DNA from: Pseudomonadales bacterium
GTDB taxonomy: Bacteria > Pseudomonadota > Gammaproteobacteria > Pseudomonadales > JAHRWD01
Reading direction: 5' to 3'
Assembly: GCA_019090315.1 (NCBI GenBank)
Contig: JAHRWD010000045.1
Location: 1 to 41,117, forward strand
Length of the DNA stretch: 41,117 bases
In this document: piece by piece, positions 10,630 through 18,738 of the stretch
Layout of the letters: each line of letters begins with the position of its first letter
How positions within the stretch are numbered: the stretch's first letter is position 1
Program-made: the position numbers and the translations under genes
The notes under the pieces: model-generated
The model's input: only the letters and a program-made list of their open reading frames with translations
What the model was told of the DNA's origin: nothing
The model's database searches: none

Positions 10630-11868
10630 CTATTTCACTGATCTATTTTTGCCGCTTTCAGCACGTTTTTTGGTTTCGGTCTGTACATAAACCGTATCGG
10701 TGGTGGCCATACTGGAGTGCCCCAGATCTTCTGAAAGATCCTTAAGCGCTCGACCACGTTCGATTTCCATGCTGGCACCGGTATGCCTGAGCCAGTGTGT
10801 AGACGCCTCCCTTAGTTTTCTTGCCCTGTCTTCACCCTGTTCATCGCGCATCTGCGCGTAGGCCTGATCAAATACCTGTTGCACGATGCGGGTAAGCTGA
10901 CGGGATGACATGCCACCCTGGCCGCGTATTTTTTCAACGATGGGCGAAGTTTCACCTGGCGAGGGAAGGGGGCTCAACCCCCGATGTTGTCGATATCGTT
11001 TCAGATAAGTGATGAAGTTTTCAGGGACAGTTATATCGCGTATTTTTCTTCCTTTACCAAATATTTTTAACCACCAGTTGCCATCTGAATCCTCCCAGAA
11101 GTGACTCATGGTTGGGGTCCAGTTTTTGCGTTCCGATAGCTCAGACACACGTAAAAACAGTGTCTTTAATGCTGAAATCACAAATAGATTACGTTCGAAT
11201 AGCTCATTATCATTTGCTAGTTTTAGAGCAACTGTCATCACGTATTGCCATTGATCATCTGTTAGGCGTCGAACCTCTTTTACCTGGGAATCCTGAATAA
11301 AGTGCCGGCAGTCCGCTTTGGCTATTTGTGCCGGATTGCCATAAAGATATTCCTCGCTCATCAGGTATTTGTAAAATGCGATTATTGCAGTGAAGGTAGA
11401 GGTGAGCGTTTGTTGGGATGGCTTGTACTTTTTCTTGTCCGGTTTCTCCGGCAGATCTGTTTTAGGTAGCTTCAGGCGAAATGGTGCCCATGATTTGTTT
11501 GCTGTATAAACACCATTCCGAAATTGGAATTTTTCATGGTTCGTCAGGCAGATCCAGGATTCAGGTGGATGCCAGCAAAAATCAGCATATTCGAGAATGT
11601 CGGATTTTCCCAGACGATCAATTGGCGTTTCGTTGATAAGGAATGCCCAGAGAAGAAATCGCTCGGTTTCACCACGAAATCGAATATAGGTATGCTCGGA
11701 TTTGTTGCGCCCAATGTAACGCAGGAATTCATGACCCCATTTCCAGTGTTGTAACCACCAGGGTTCATCGGAGGAAAGAAAGGATTTCAACTCCTGAAAC
11801 TCGTTAAAGTCTATTTCGTTCAACTCGTCATAGGTTGGGTATAACGGAGCAGGTTCTGGAATGGCCAT
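10630..11868 (-). CDS. Orphan tyrosine recombinase (phage-type integrase)
   Basis: This 412-residue site-specific recombinase is on the minus strand between aat and bpt. The C-terminal catalytic domain (about residues 200-400) has a full catalytic set: Arg240 in FLRVSELSE, Lys272 near FGKGRKIRDI, His358 and Arg361 in HWLRHTGAS, His384 in DLGHSS, and the nucleophile Tyr394 in TDTVYVQTE. The N-terminal part (about 40-190) includes a SAM-like core-binding domain and an extra tryptophan-rich stretch. It therefore looks active. No excisionase, cargo or phage gene is beside it. A predicted promoter lies upstream, with a 19-bp inverted repeat across its -35. It is not XerC or XerD by length or context. 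What it recombines is unknown. Confidence 0.9.
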   Translation of the reverse strand: MAIPEPAPLYPTYDELNEIDFNEFQELKSFLSSDEPWWLQHWKWGHEFLRYIGRNKSEHTYIRFRGETERFLLWAFLINETPIDRLGKSDILEYADFCWHPPESWICLTNHEKFQFRNGVYTANKSWAPFRLKLPKTDLPEKPDKKKYKPSQQTLTSTFTAIIAFYKYLMSEEYLYGNPAQIAKADCRHFIQDSQVKEVRRLTDDQWQYVMTVALKLANDNELFERNLFVISALKTLFLRVSELSERKNWTPTMSHFWEDSDGNWWLKIFGKGRKIRDITVPENFITYLKRYRQHRGLSPLPSPGETSPIVEKIRGQGGMSSRQLTRIVQQVFDQAYAQMRDEQGEDRARKLREASTHWLRHTGASMEIERGRALKDLSEDLGHSSMATTDTVYVQTETKKRAESGKNRSVK

Positions 11869-11904
11869 GAGTGATCGCTTAGAGCTATTATTTGGTCTTT
11901 ACGC

Positions 11905-11933
11905 ATATTAAAGGCCTCAGCCCACTATGTCCA
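11905..11933 (-). promoter_or_regulatory. Predicted sigma-70 promoter of the integrase gene
   Basis: On the minus strand TGGACA (11933-11928, 5 of 6 to consensus) and TAATAT (11910-11905, 4 of 6) are separated by exactly 17 bases. This would start transcription about 30 bases before the integrase ATG. The -35 element is part of the inner half of the 19-bp inverted repeat, so anything bound to that repeat should block or alter this promoter. It is a prediction from sequence only. Confidence 0.5.
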
Positions 11934-11961
11934 ATACTAAACAGTATTGGACATAGTGGGC
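11920..11961. repeat. Perfect 19-bp inverted repeat with 4-base centre upstream of the integrase
   Basis: The arm GCCCACTATGTCCAATACT (11920-11938) is repeated in perfect inverted form at 11943-11961, separated by AAAC. No T-tract follows on either strand, and the repeat lies between divergent genes (integrase leftward, bpt rightward), so it is not a terminator for a nearby gene. It overlaps the -35 of the predicted integrase promoter. Likely roles are an operator, a recombinase core site, or the end of a mobile unit. A perfect 19-bp palindrome is far beyond chance in a region this size. Confidence 0.9.
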
Positions 11962-12135
11962 GCTATAACATTCTGCCCTCCCTTATATGTTGCTTGGTCT
12001 GGATATCAGTTTTCATATTGCATATCTACTACCTGAGCCCGATGTTAAGTTACTATACATACGCTCGAGATTTGTAAATATTATTTTCAGTCTCTGCACT
12101 GTTAAAGATAATTAGATACGATGAAGCTGTAATCC

Positions 12136-12843
12136 ATGAATGACCTGTCGGATATAAAATTTTATTCCACTGCTCCGCACCCCTGTAGCTACCTGGATGA
12201 TCGAGAAGCTACATCAGTTTTTATGGATACGGATCAAGCGGTTGATTCAGAACTGCTTACTTTGCTTTCTCAAATCGGCTTCCGGCGTAGCGGCTCCTAT
12301 ATCTATCGTCCAAACTGCCAAACCTGTCAAAAATGTATTGCTGCACGAATTCCTGTAGATCAATTTTCCTCAACACGCTCCATGCGGCGTGTAACCACGC
12401 GAAACAACGATTTAAAAGCAGAATGGGTATCAAGCATCGACAACAATGAATGTTTTGAGTTGTATAGCCGATATATTGAAATGCGTCACAGTGACGGTGA
12501 TATGTACCCGGCAACACGAGATCAGTATCGAGGTTTTTTAATCGACGGGCTGAGCACCGCCAGATACGTCAGCTTCCGCTTGAATGGGAAACTGGTCGCT
12601 ATTGCGGTGATGGATCAACTAGAGGATGGTTTTTCGGCGGTCTATACGTTTTTCTGTCCTGATATGCCTAAGCATAGCCTTGGGCGCTACGCCATACTTT
12701 GGCAAATAGAACATTGTCAGTCGGCTAGTCTGCCTTTTCTGTATCTCGGTTACTGGATCAAAGACTGCGAAAAAATGAACTATAAAGTCCAGTTCAGACC
12801 TGTTGAATTATACGTAAGGAATCGGTGGGTGCAGGTACTTTAA
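12136..12843 (+). CDS. bpt: Leucyl-tRNA--protein transferase for Asp/Glu N-termini (Bpt/Ate family)
   Basis: This 235-residue member of the bacterial ATE family is usually annotated as aspartate/glutamate leucyltransferase (Bpt) or arginyltransferase. It adds a destabilising residue to acidic N-termini. The N-terminal cysteine cluster (HPCSYL, then RPNCQTCQKC) is typical, as is the FRRSGSYIYRP segment, the RYIEMRHSDGDM segment, and the C-terminal LGYWIKDCEKMNYKVQFRP motif. The length is normal. It forms, with aat, clpS and clpA in this window, a complete N-degron pathway. About 150 bases separate it from infA. Confidence 0.94.
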   Translation: MNDLSDIKFYSTAPHPCSYLDDREATSVFMDTDQAVDSELLTLLSQIGFRRSGSYIYRPNCQTCQKCIAARIPVDQFSSTRSMRRVTTRNNDLKAEWVSSIDNNECFELYSRYIEMRHSDGDMYPATRDQYRGFLIDGLSTARYVSFRLNGKLVAIAVMDQLEDGFSAVYTFFCPDMPKHSLGRYAILWQIEHCQSASLPFLYLGYWIKDCEKMNYKVQFRPVELYVRNRWVQVL

Positions 12844-12995
12844 TCATTCAGGTACGCAAGCGAGTATTCCCCTTCCCTTCGGCACCCTTGTCCGTAACCG
12901 ATGCCCTAAATAGCCATTCTTTTTGCTAATTTATAAAAATTCAGGCAAAATGCGCCCAAAATTTGATAGTACAAATATGAAAGGTATAGGACTTA

Positions 12996-13214
12996 ATGGC
13001 TAAAGAAGAGTCAATTGAAATGGAAGGAGAGGTTATTGATACCCTTCCCAACACTACATTTCGGGTTAAATTGGAAAACGGCCACGTTGTTACCGCCCAC
13101 ATATCGGGAAAAATGAGAAAGAACTATATTCGTATTCTTACCGGTGACCGTGTTCGGGTGGACCTAACACCCTACGACTTGACCAAAGGCCGTATCACTT
13201 ATCGTGAGCGGTAG
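12996..13214 (+). CDS. infA: Translation initiation factor IF-1
   Basis: This is a 72-residue OB-fold protein, [20 protein letters not shown], nearly identical to known IF-1 sequences, including the [20 protein letters not shown] and [17 protein letters not shown] segments and the [10 protein letters not shown] end. It binds the ribosomal A site during initiation. AGGA at 12988-12991 serves as the ribosome binding site. A weak possible promoter (TTGCTA 12923-12928, CAAAAT 12946-12951, spacing 17) precedes it. It is followed by a bidirectional terminator and faces clpA. Confidence 0.98.
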   Translation: MAKEESIEMEGEVIDTLPNTTFRVKLENGHVVTAHISGKMRKNYIRILTGDRVRVDLTPYDLTKGRITYRER

Positions 13215-13267
13215 GGTACTAGCGCTATAGAGTTCAAGGGAGAGCAAAATGGCTTTCCTTCAGGAAT

Positions 13268-13297
13268 AAAAAAAAGGAGCTTTTCAGCTCCTTTTTT
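13268..13297. terminator. Bidirectional intrinsic terminator between infA and clpA
   Basis: A GGAGCT stem (13276-13281) pairs with AGCTCC (13286-13291) across a TTTC loop. It is preceded by eight A residues and followed by six T residues, so a U-tract follows the hairpin on either strand. It lies between the convergent infA (plus) and clpA (minus) genes and can end both transcripts. Confidence 0.92.
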
Positions 13298-13337
13298 GTT
13301 GTTTCAAATTGAGGCAATCAGGTTGCAAATAGATACA

Positions 13338-15608
13338 CTAGTGGACCTTTTCTGGCCCTATCGTTGACACTGAGATCTCCCCTTTCTTGACGGTTACCTT
13401 CGCTATGCCGCCCTTCTCGGATAGTGTTCCAAACAGGATCTCTTCCGCCAACGGTTTTTTGACCTTCTCCTGAATCAGTCTTTGCATCGGCCGAGCGCCC
13501 ATTTTTTCACTATAACCGTGCTCAGCAAGCCATTTTCTGGCTTTCTTATCGATATCCAGGGTGACTTTTTTCTCGTCAAGCTGTGCCTGAAGCTCAACCA
13601 GGAACTTATCAACAATGGTATCAATAACTGTAGTGGGCAAAGCGCCAAACTGAATAATTCCATCCAGCCGATTTCTGAATTCCGGTGTGAAGAGCTTTTT
13701 AATACTTTCCATCGAATCACTGGAATGATCCTGATGAGTGAAACCAAGTGAAGAGCGGCTTGCTTCCTGCGCTCCAGCGTTGGTGGTCATAATGATAATC
13801 ACATTCCTGAAATCAGCTGAGCGACCGTTGTTGTCGGTTAGCGTGCCATGATCCATAACCTGCAGAAGGATATTAAACACATCGGGGTGTGCTTTTTCGA
13901 TCTCATCTAACAGTAAAACGCAGTGTGGGTTTTTATTGACCGCTTCGGTGAGTAAGCCACCCTGATCGTATCCAACATAACCCGGTGGAGCACCAATCAA
14001 TCGGGAAACCGTGTGGCGCTCCATATATTCAGACATATCAAAACGAACCAACTCAATTCCCAGTACATTGGATAATTGTCGTGTAATTTCGGTTTTCCCA
14101 ACCCCTGTAGGCCCGGAAAGCAGGAAAGAGCCAATTGGTTTTTCGATGGGTTTCAATCCGGAGCGGGATAGCTTCATCGCTGCGCCCAGTGCTTCAATCG
14201 CTTCATCTTGACCAAACACGACGCGTTTGAGATTTTCCTCGAGTTTGAACAGAGCTTTCTTATCTGAAGTAGAAACACTTTTGGGTGGAATACGTGCAAT
14301 AGAAGCGACGATATTCTCCACATCTGTTACTCCGATGCGTTTTTTGCGTTTGCTCGGGCTTTGCAGGTTTTGATAAGCACCTGCTTCATCAATTACGTCA
14401 ATCGCTTTATCTGGTAGAAAACGGTCCGTGATATAGCGAGCAGACAACTCTGATGCTGCTTTCAATGCACCATCGGTATAATGAATATTGTGGTGTTCTT
14501 CAAAGCTGGCTCTGAGGCCTTTTAATATCTTATAGGTCTCGTCTACGGAAGGTTCCTTCACATCAATTTTTTGAAAACGACGGGAAAGTGCACGATCCTT
14601 TTCAAAAATCCCGCGGTACTCCTGCAGGGTTGTTGAGCCAATACAGCTTAACTCACCCGATGCCAGCAGAGGTTTCAGGAGGTTCGAGGCATCCATCACG
14701 CCACCGGAGGCAGCACCTGCACCAATAATAGTGTGGATCTCATCAATAAAAAGGACAGCGCCCTCTTTCTTCTTAAGCTCGCTTAACAGTGTTTTAAGAC
14801 GTTTTTCGAAATCCCCGCGGTATTTGGTGCCCGCTAATAGCGCACCCAAATCCATTGAATAAACAGTAGCGTCCTTGATGATATCAGGTGCCTGACCATC
14901 CACTATCAGTTTTGCCAATCCTTCTGCGATGGCAGTTTTACCGACACCGGATTCACCTACCAATAATGGGTTGTTTTTTCGTCGTCGGGTAAGTGTCTGA
15001 ACCAAGCGCTGAACTTCATATTCACGACCCACCAACGGATCGATCCGGTTCAATTTTGCTTCTTCGTTAAGATTTACCGTGTATGCGCTGAGCGGATCAG
15101 TTGCTGCAGAGTCGGCATTTTCTCCGGTTTCATCACTTTCAATACGATGATCAGGTTGCTCCTGATGTCCGGGAACTTTTGAAATACCATGGGATATATA
15201 ATTAACAATATCTATGCGTGCCACACTCTGTGTTTTGAGAAGAAAAACGGCCTGGCTTTCCTGTTCATTAAACAGCGCAACCAATACGTTCGCACCGGAC
15301 ACCTCTTTTTTTCCAGAGGATTGCACGTGGAAAACAGCTCTTTGTAGTACCCGCTGAAATCCCAGTGTTGGCTGGGTTTCCCTTGCCTGATCCTCTTCCG
15401 GAATCAGAGGCGTGGTTGACTCAACAAAATCGGTCAATTCCTGGTTCAGTGTAGACAGATCAATGCCGCAGGCAGTCAGGACATCAGCTGCTACATTATT
15501 AGCAAGTAGAGCAAGCAATAGATGCTCAACGGTCATGAACTCATGCCTTCGAGATCTGGCCCCTTTGAATGCTTCGTTCAGCGTAACTTCAAGATCTTTA
15601 CTTAACAT
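13338..15608 (-). CDS. clpA: ATP-dependent Clp protease ATP-binding subunit ClpA
   Basis: This is a 756-residue AAA+ unfoldase that feeds substrates to ClpP. It begins [18 protein letters not shown] and has an N-domain with two Clp repeats (to about residue 145), a charged linker, and two AAA+ modules. The first has Walker [10 protein letters not shown] and Walker [10 protein letters not shown]; the second has Walker [10 protein letters not shown] and Walker [10 protein letters not shown]. The [14 protein letters not shown] pore-loop and the C-terminal [10 protein letters not shown] sensor 2 are intact. The length matches E. coli ClpA. It is 37 bases after clpS on the same strand, the usual pair. 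ClpS-bound N-degron substrates are its main expected targets. Confidence 0.97.
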   Translation of the reverse strand: MLSKDLEVTLNEAFKGARSRRHEFMTVEHLLLALLANNVAADVLTACGIDLSTLNQELTDFVESTTPLIPEEDQARETQPTLGFQRVLQRAVFHVQSSGKKEVSGANVLVALFNEQESQAVFLLKTQSVARIDIVNYISHGISKVPGHQEQPDHRIESDETGENADSAATDPLSAYTVNLNEEAKLNRIDPLVGREYEVQRLVQTLTRRRKNNPLLVGESGVGKTAIAEGLAKLIVDGQAPDIIKDATVYSMDLGALLAGTKYRGDFEKRLKTLLSELKKKEGAVLFIDEIHTIIGAGAASGGVMDASNLLKPLLASGELSCIGSTTLQEYRGIFEKDRALSRRFQKIDVKEPSVDETYKILKGLRASFEEHHNIHYTDGALKAASELSARYITDRFLPDKAIDVIDEAGAYQNLQSPSKRKKRIGVTDVENIVASIARIPPKSVSTSDKKALFKLEENLKRVVFGQDEAIEALGAAMKLSRSGLKPIEKPIGSFLLSGPTGVGKTEITRQLSNVLGIELVRFDMSEYMERHTVSRLIGAPPGYVGYDQGGLLTEAVNKNPHCVLLLDEIEKAHPDVFNILLQVMDHGTLTDNNGRSADFRNVIIIMTTNAGAQEASRSSLGFTHQDHSSDSMESIKKLFTPEFRNRLDGIIQFGALPTTVIDTIVDKFLVELQAQLDEKKVTLDIDKKARKWLAEHGYSEKMGARPMQRLIQEKVKKPLAEEILFGTLSEKGGIAKVTVKKGEISVSTIGPEKVH

Positions 15609-15645
15609 CAGTTTTCTCAGGTATACCTGTTTTCAAGAGTAGAAT

Positions 15646-16026
15646 TTAATCCAGCTTCTCTATTTCGCTAAGCAGGGGGTGCTGGTGTTCCCGTGCATAT
15701 TCGTTCACCTGGAACGACTTTGTTTCTGCTATATCGCGAGTAAATACGCCGCATACCGCCTTTCCCTTGGTATGAACCGTTAGCATAACTTGTGCGGCCA
15801 ACTCTTCATTCATTCCAAAAAAAAGCTCTAACACGGTGACTACAAACTCCATTGGAGTGTAATCATCATTGAGCATCATTACGCGATACATCGACGGTCG
15901 TTTCAGTTCCGGTTGAACAGTCGCGACAGCAAACTCATCCTCCCTGCTTTCGTCGATACCATCGTTAGACTGCTCCTCGTCTTGATTTAAGACTAGATCA
16001 GGTTTTGAAAATTTTCCAGAGTTCAT
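15646..16026 (-). CDS. clpS: ClpA adaptor protein ClpS
   Basis: This 126-residue adaptor recognises N-terminal Leu, Phe, Trp and Tyr and hands the protein to ClpA. The fold core is clear: [20 protein letters not shown], in which the NDD and the following hydrophobic residues form the N-degron pocket, then the [12 protein letters not shown] segment and [18 protein letters not shown] at the end. The first 40 residues are acidic and longer than in E. coli, and are probably disordered. It is the first gene of the clpSA operon, divergent from the cold-shock gene. No strong ribosome binding site was seen. Confidence 0.96.
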   Translation of the reverse strand: MNSGKFSKPDLVLNQDEEQSNDGIDESREDEFAVATVQPELKRPSMYRVMMLNDDYTPMEFVVTVLELFFGMNEELAAQVMLTVHTKGKAVCGVFTRDIAETKSFQVNEYAREHQHPLLSEIEKLD

Positions 16027-16400
16027 TGTTAAATAACCAAACTATTTTTTAAAAAATTGATGCTGTTAACGATCTGCATAAAACACAGTGAATTACTATG
16101 AAAGAACGTCATATTTACCTCAAATCCCCGACTATATTTTGACGGGAGATCACCCCAGCTGATGGGACATAATATCGTAAATAGCGCCACGTTTGCAGGA
16201 ATTGACTTAGCTAACATCTACAGCTCGGCAGCCCTTCTATTGCTACGAAATTACGTTACGTTAGAAAGGTGTTGACTATTATCATGGAATTGTTAATTTG
16301 TATGCACTAGTTGTGTGCAGAGCGTCTATATATTTTTGTGCTGCTAGGAGTCTAAAAAAATAATCATAATAAATTCAAAAGACTAGGTAGGGTTTCAGTC
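16027..16400. other. 374-base divergent intergenic region between clpS and the cold-shock gene
   Basis: This AT-rich region must carry promoters in both directions. On the plus strand TTGACT (16272-16277) is a good -35, with only a poor -10 match (TAATTT, 16294-16299, spacing 16). If used, it would give a leader of roughly 95 bases before the cold-shock ATG, as is common for csp genes. A ribosome binding site (AGGTAGGG) lies just before the ATG. No tRNA, ORF or strong hairpin was found. Confidence 0.45.
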
Positions 16401-16703
16401 ATGCATCATGGAACAGTTAAATGGTTCAATAACTCCAAAGGCTATGGTTTTATCATTCCGGAACAAGGTGGTCGAGATCTGTTCGTTCATTATTCGTCCA
16501 TAAATATGGAGGGATATAAGACATTAAAAGCGGGGCAACCTGTACAGTATGACGTGATCGACGGACCAAAGGGGCAGCATGCCACCAATATCCTGTTTGC
16601 CTCTGAGAGCACCAGCAACACTGAGGTTGAACCGGTTGCGGAACAGAGTATTCCCGAAACGTCGGATACGGATAACTTTGTAGAACACATTGCAATGGCT
16701 TAA
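16401..16703 (+). CDS. Cold-shock domain protein (CspD-like)
   Basis: This 100-residue protein has an N-terminal cold-shock domain (residues 1-68) with both RNA-binding motifs: KGYGFI (RNP1) and DLFVHYSSI (RNP2), beginning MHHGTVKWFNNSKGYGFI. An acidic 30-residue tail rich in Glu, Ser and Thr follows. The position next to clpS is that of cspD in Pseudomonas and E. coli. CspD inhibits DNA replication in E. coli, but whether this protein does so is inferred only from position and the extended C-terminus. Confidence 0.85.
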   Translation: MHHGTVKWFNNSKGYGFIIPEQGGRDLFVHYSSINMEGYKTLKAGQPVQYDVIDGPKGQHATNILFASESTSNTEVEPVAEQSIPETSDTDNFVEHIAMA

Positions 16704-16867
16704 ACCGATGCAAGGCTAAGCTAAGTGCACGGAACAACTGGTTTACTCCAGTCAGACGTGCTGAAAAAGCGTATCGTAATGCCTGGTGTATCAGTGTTGG
16801 TGGCGACCGCCTGTCGGTTATGAGCTGCCAGCACTCTATTTATATAAAAAATCCTGGCTCTCTATGC

Positions 16868-16929
16868 GGCATGTAAATGAAGCTGGTATGGATTTGCTTT
16901 GCATACCCAAACAGCCTCATTTACATGTT
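16868..16929. repeat. Long imperfect inverted repeat between the cold-shock and enoyl-CoA hydratase genes
   Basis: CATGTAAATGA (16870-16880) is perfectly inverted at 16917-16927. Inside it GCTG pairs with CAGC after one mismatch, and GGTATG pairs with CATACC, leaving a short bulge (CAAA) and a 10-base loop. The structure is about 60 bases long and sits in a 266-base gap between convergent genes. It lacks a T-tract, so it is not a classic terminator, although a factor-dependent or bidirectional role is possible. The remaining gap sequence shows no ORF. Confidence 0.6.
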
Positions 16930-16969
16930 ATACGTTAAGCGATAGCGTAATAAACGGTCGAGTTAACTG

Positions 16970-17800
16970 TTATTCGTCCTTGAATACAGGCCGGCGTTTT
17001 TCAGCGAAAGCCTTCAGCCCTTCAACAGAATCGCTCATTCCTTTAAGATTTTGCTCCAGAGCCTGACCCCAACGCTGGGATTCGAGTGGATCCATATATG
17101 CGCCCCTATAGACCATCTCTTTATTGTTTCTGACTGACCGAGGGCCCATATCAAACATACGGTCCGCGTATTCCAGCGCCTTTTCCATCAGCTGTTCCTG
17201 GGGTACAACTGCCTGAGCCCAGCCAATTTGCAGGCATCGTTCGGCGGTATATTGTGCATCACCCCACATGGTGAGTTCCAATGCACAGCCCAATGGCATT
17301 TGCCGGCTTAGAGGAGCCATCCACAACGCACCAGGCATATTCCAGCGAGTCTCGCCAATCCCAACCTTTGCATGCTCTGCAATAATCCGAATATCACAGT
17401 TCATCGCAATCATAAAACCGCCGGCAATGGCGTAACCATTAACGGCAGCGATGGTAGGCTTCCACAGCTCCATTCGTTCAGCCATGTTCATGAAATCCAT
17501 GCGCCCCATACCTTTTACAGTAGTCTCGACTCCGTTCTTTTTGTCTTCCCCCATCTGCATCGCTTCGATCAAATCGGCACCTGCGCAGAACGCTTTAGTG
17601 CCCGCGCCTGTAATGATGGCGACACGGGCCTGCTTATCATCACGGTACTCCGTAAGTCGGTCAGACAGTTGACCGGCAAGGTTTTCTCCCATCGAATTCA
17701 TTCGGTCAGGCCGATTCATGGTTAATACCCAGATACGTCCCTCCGATAGCTTTTCCAGCTTGACGACTTCCTTTTCCTGTTCCATGTTAGCTTCGCTCAC
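16970..17800 (-). CDS. Enoyl-CoA hydratase/isomerase family protein
   Basis: This 276-residue crotonase-fold protein has the core signatures IITGAGTKAFCAGADL (oxyanion hole), AAVNGYAIAGGFMIAMNCDIRI (second oxyanion segment), and GIGETRWNMPGALW, which carries the catalytic glutamate region. The start is a GTG at 17800 with GGAGA a few bases upstream; the ATG just upstream is followed at once by an in-frame stop (ATG AAG TGA). The substrate is not clear; beta-oxidation of fatty or aromatic acyl-CoA is likely. It lies 113 bases after a glutathione S-transferase on the same strand, with an 11-bp inverted repeat between them. Confidence 0.88.
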   Translation of the reverse strand: MSEANMEQEKEVVKLEKLSEGRIWVLTMNRPDRMNSMGENLAGQLSDRLTEYRDDKQARVAIITGAGTKAFCAGADLIEAMQMGEDKKNGVETTVKGMGRMDFMNMAERMELWKPTIAAVNGYAIAGGFMIAMNCDIRIIAEHAKVGIGETRWNMPGALWMAPLSRQMPLGCALELTMWGDAQYTAERCLQIGWAQAVVPQEQLMEKALEYADRMFDMGPRSVRNNKEMVYRGAYMDPLESQRWGQALEQNLKGMSDSVEGLKAFAEKRRPVFKDE

Positions 17801-17839
17801 TTCATTCTCCTTGTTTATTATTTTTGGTATTGGGACGGT

Positions 17840-17870
17840 TGTTTACCGTGAGACCGTTGCACGGTAAACA
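17840..17870. promoter_or_regulatory. 11-bp inverted repeat upstream of the enoyl-CoA hydratase
   Basis: TGTTTACCGTG (17840-17850) is perfectly inverted at 17860-17870 (CACGGTAAACA) across a 9-base loop, 40 bases before the hydratase GTG. There is no T-tract. Placement and symmetry suggest an operator for a dimeric regulator, for example a TetR-family one of the type that controls acyl-CoA genes. No such regulator is encoded nearby. Confidence 0.5.
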
Positions 17871-17913
17871 GATAGTACAGCTATTTTAACTGTCATGTGT
17901 CACTAGCACACTG

Positions 17914-18549
17914 TCAGGGATTGTCTACGACTGCAGGCCGTGCCGAAACTTTTTCGTACCAGCGGCGCAGATGCTCACACTCTTTCGGTATCTCTGTTTT
18001 AATCCATTTAGCAAAATCACAGGTTACCAATGTGGTGATATCTGCCATTGAATAACCGTCCCCTGCTACGTATTCATTAGATGCCAGTTGCTGATTAAAA
18101 TCCTCAAAAAAATTGGCCACACGTGCAGCGCCGCGCTCCGCAAGCTCACTGGATTGGGAATAGTTATGAGGGCCTACCACAGCCCGGTCGACAAACCCCT
18201 TGCCCGTATTTCGAAAAACCTCTGCGACCGCGAGGATACCGTTGATAAAAGCCATGTGCTCCCACATCTCCACCAGGCCTTTTTCCGTTGGGTTTCGACC
18301 AAGTAGCGGGATATCCGGATAAACTTCCTCAAGATAGCGGGTAACACCTCGAATTTGGCTAATATAGATGCCCTCATCGGTTTCCAGCATCGGCACATCA
18401 CAGGCCGGGTTTTTTAATTGGTATGCATCACTCCGGTGTTCCCCTGCAGGGAAATCAACCATTACCCTTTCAATTTCAATCCCTTTCTCAGCAACAAAAA
18501 TGTTTACACGACGCGGGTTTGGCGCCGGAGGAAAGTCATATAGTTTCAT
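17914..18549 (-). CDS. Glutathione S-transferase family protein
   Basis: This 211-residue protein begins MKLYDFPPAPNPRRVNIFVA, a thioredoxin-fold N-terminal domain (about 1-80) in which the cis-proline region reads PACDVPMLETDEGIYISQ and includes the glutathione gamma-glutamyl contact (usually E/Q-S, here SQ). An all-helical C-terminal domain runs from about 88 to the end with YSMADITTLV as its typical helix cap. The length is normal. It may conjugate glutathione to electrophiles; the substrate is unknown. It is transcribed away from trpR, whose operator region it shares. Confidence 0.87.
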   Translation of the reverse strand: MKLYDFPPAPNPRRVNIFVAEKGIEIERVMVDFPAGEHRSDAYQLKNPACDVPMLETDEGIYISQIRGVTRYLEEVYPDIPLLGRNPTEKGLVEMWEHMAFINGILAVAEVFRNTGKGFVDRAVVGPHNYSQSSELAERGAARVANFFEDFNQQLASNEYVAGDGYSMADITTLVTCDFAKWIKTEIPKECEHLRRWYEKVSARPAVVDNP

Positions 18550-18627
18550 GTTTGGAGTCCGCTGTTTTTATTGTTGGAGTACTAGCCTATCTAGAGTAAA
18601 TAGACCCAGATCAAAAGTACACTACAA

Positions 18628-18662
18628 CGTCGCTTTCCCTCTAGCGACGGTGAATTTTTTTT
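18628..18662 (+). other. Hairpin followed by a T-tract in the GST-trpR divergent region
   Basis: CGTCGCT (18628-18634) pairs with AGCGACG (18643-18649) over an 8-base loop. Five bases later comes a run of eight T (18655-18662). This resembles an intrinsic terminator but the gap before the T-run weakens it. No gene precedes it on this strand, and no Trp-codon leader peptide was found, so a trp attenuator is not supported. Confidence 0.35.
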
Positions 18663-18700
18663 CTAACTCAGAGAGAGGATAAAGAAAGAGCTAGCCACAA

Positions 18701-18738
18701 TTGTATTCATGTACTATTATGCTAGTACATGAATACAA
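18701..18738 (+). promoter_or_regulatory. TrpR operator overlapping the trpR start codon
   Basis: A perfect 16-bp inverted repeat (18701-18716 and 18723-18738, 6-base centre) holds GTACTATTATGCTAGTAC at 18711-18728. The symmetric TrpR operator consensus is GTACTAGTTAACTAGTAC: same length, and all six bases on each outer side agree. The element ends at the trpR ATG (18729). A likely -10 (TATTAT, 18715-18720) lies inside it. Bound TrpR would block transcription of trpR and the downstream genes, that is, an autoregulated operon. Confidence 0.85.

Noticed and set aside
16868..16929. Reading the bulged hairpin as an integron attC site
   Set aside because: The GTTRRRY/RYYYAAC end boxes are absent and no integron integrase is adjacent.
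18628..18662. A trp attenuator with leader peptide ahead of trpR
   Set aside because: No short frame with tandem Trp codons precedes the hairpin, and the operator and likely promoter lie downstream of it.
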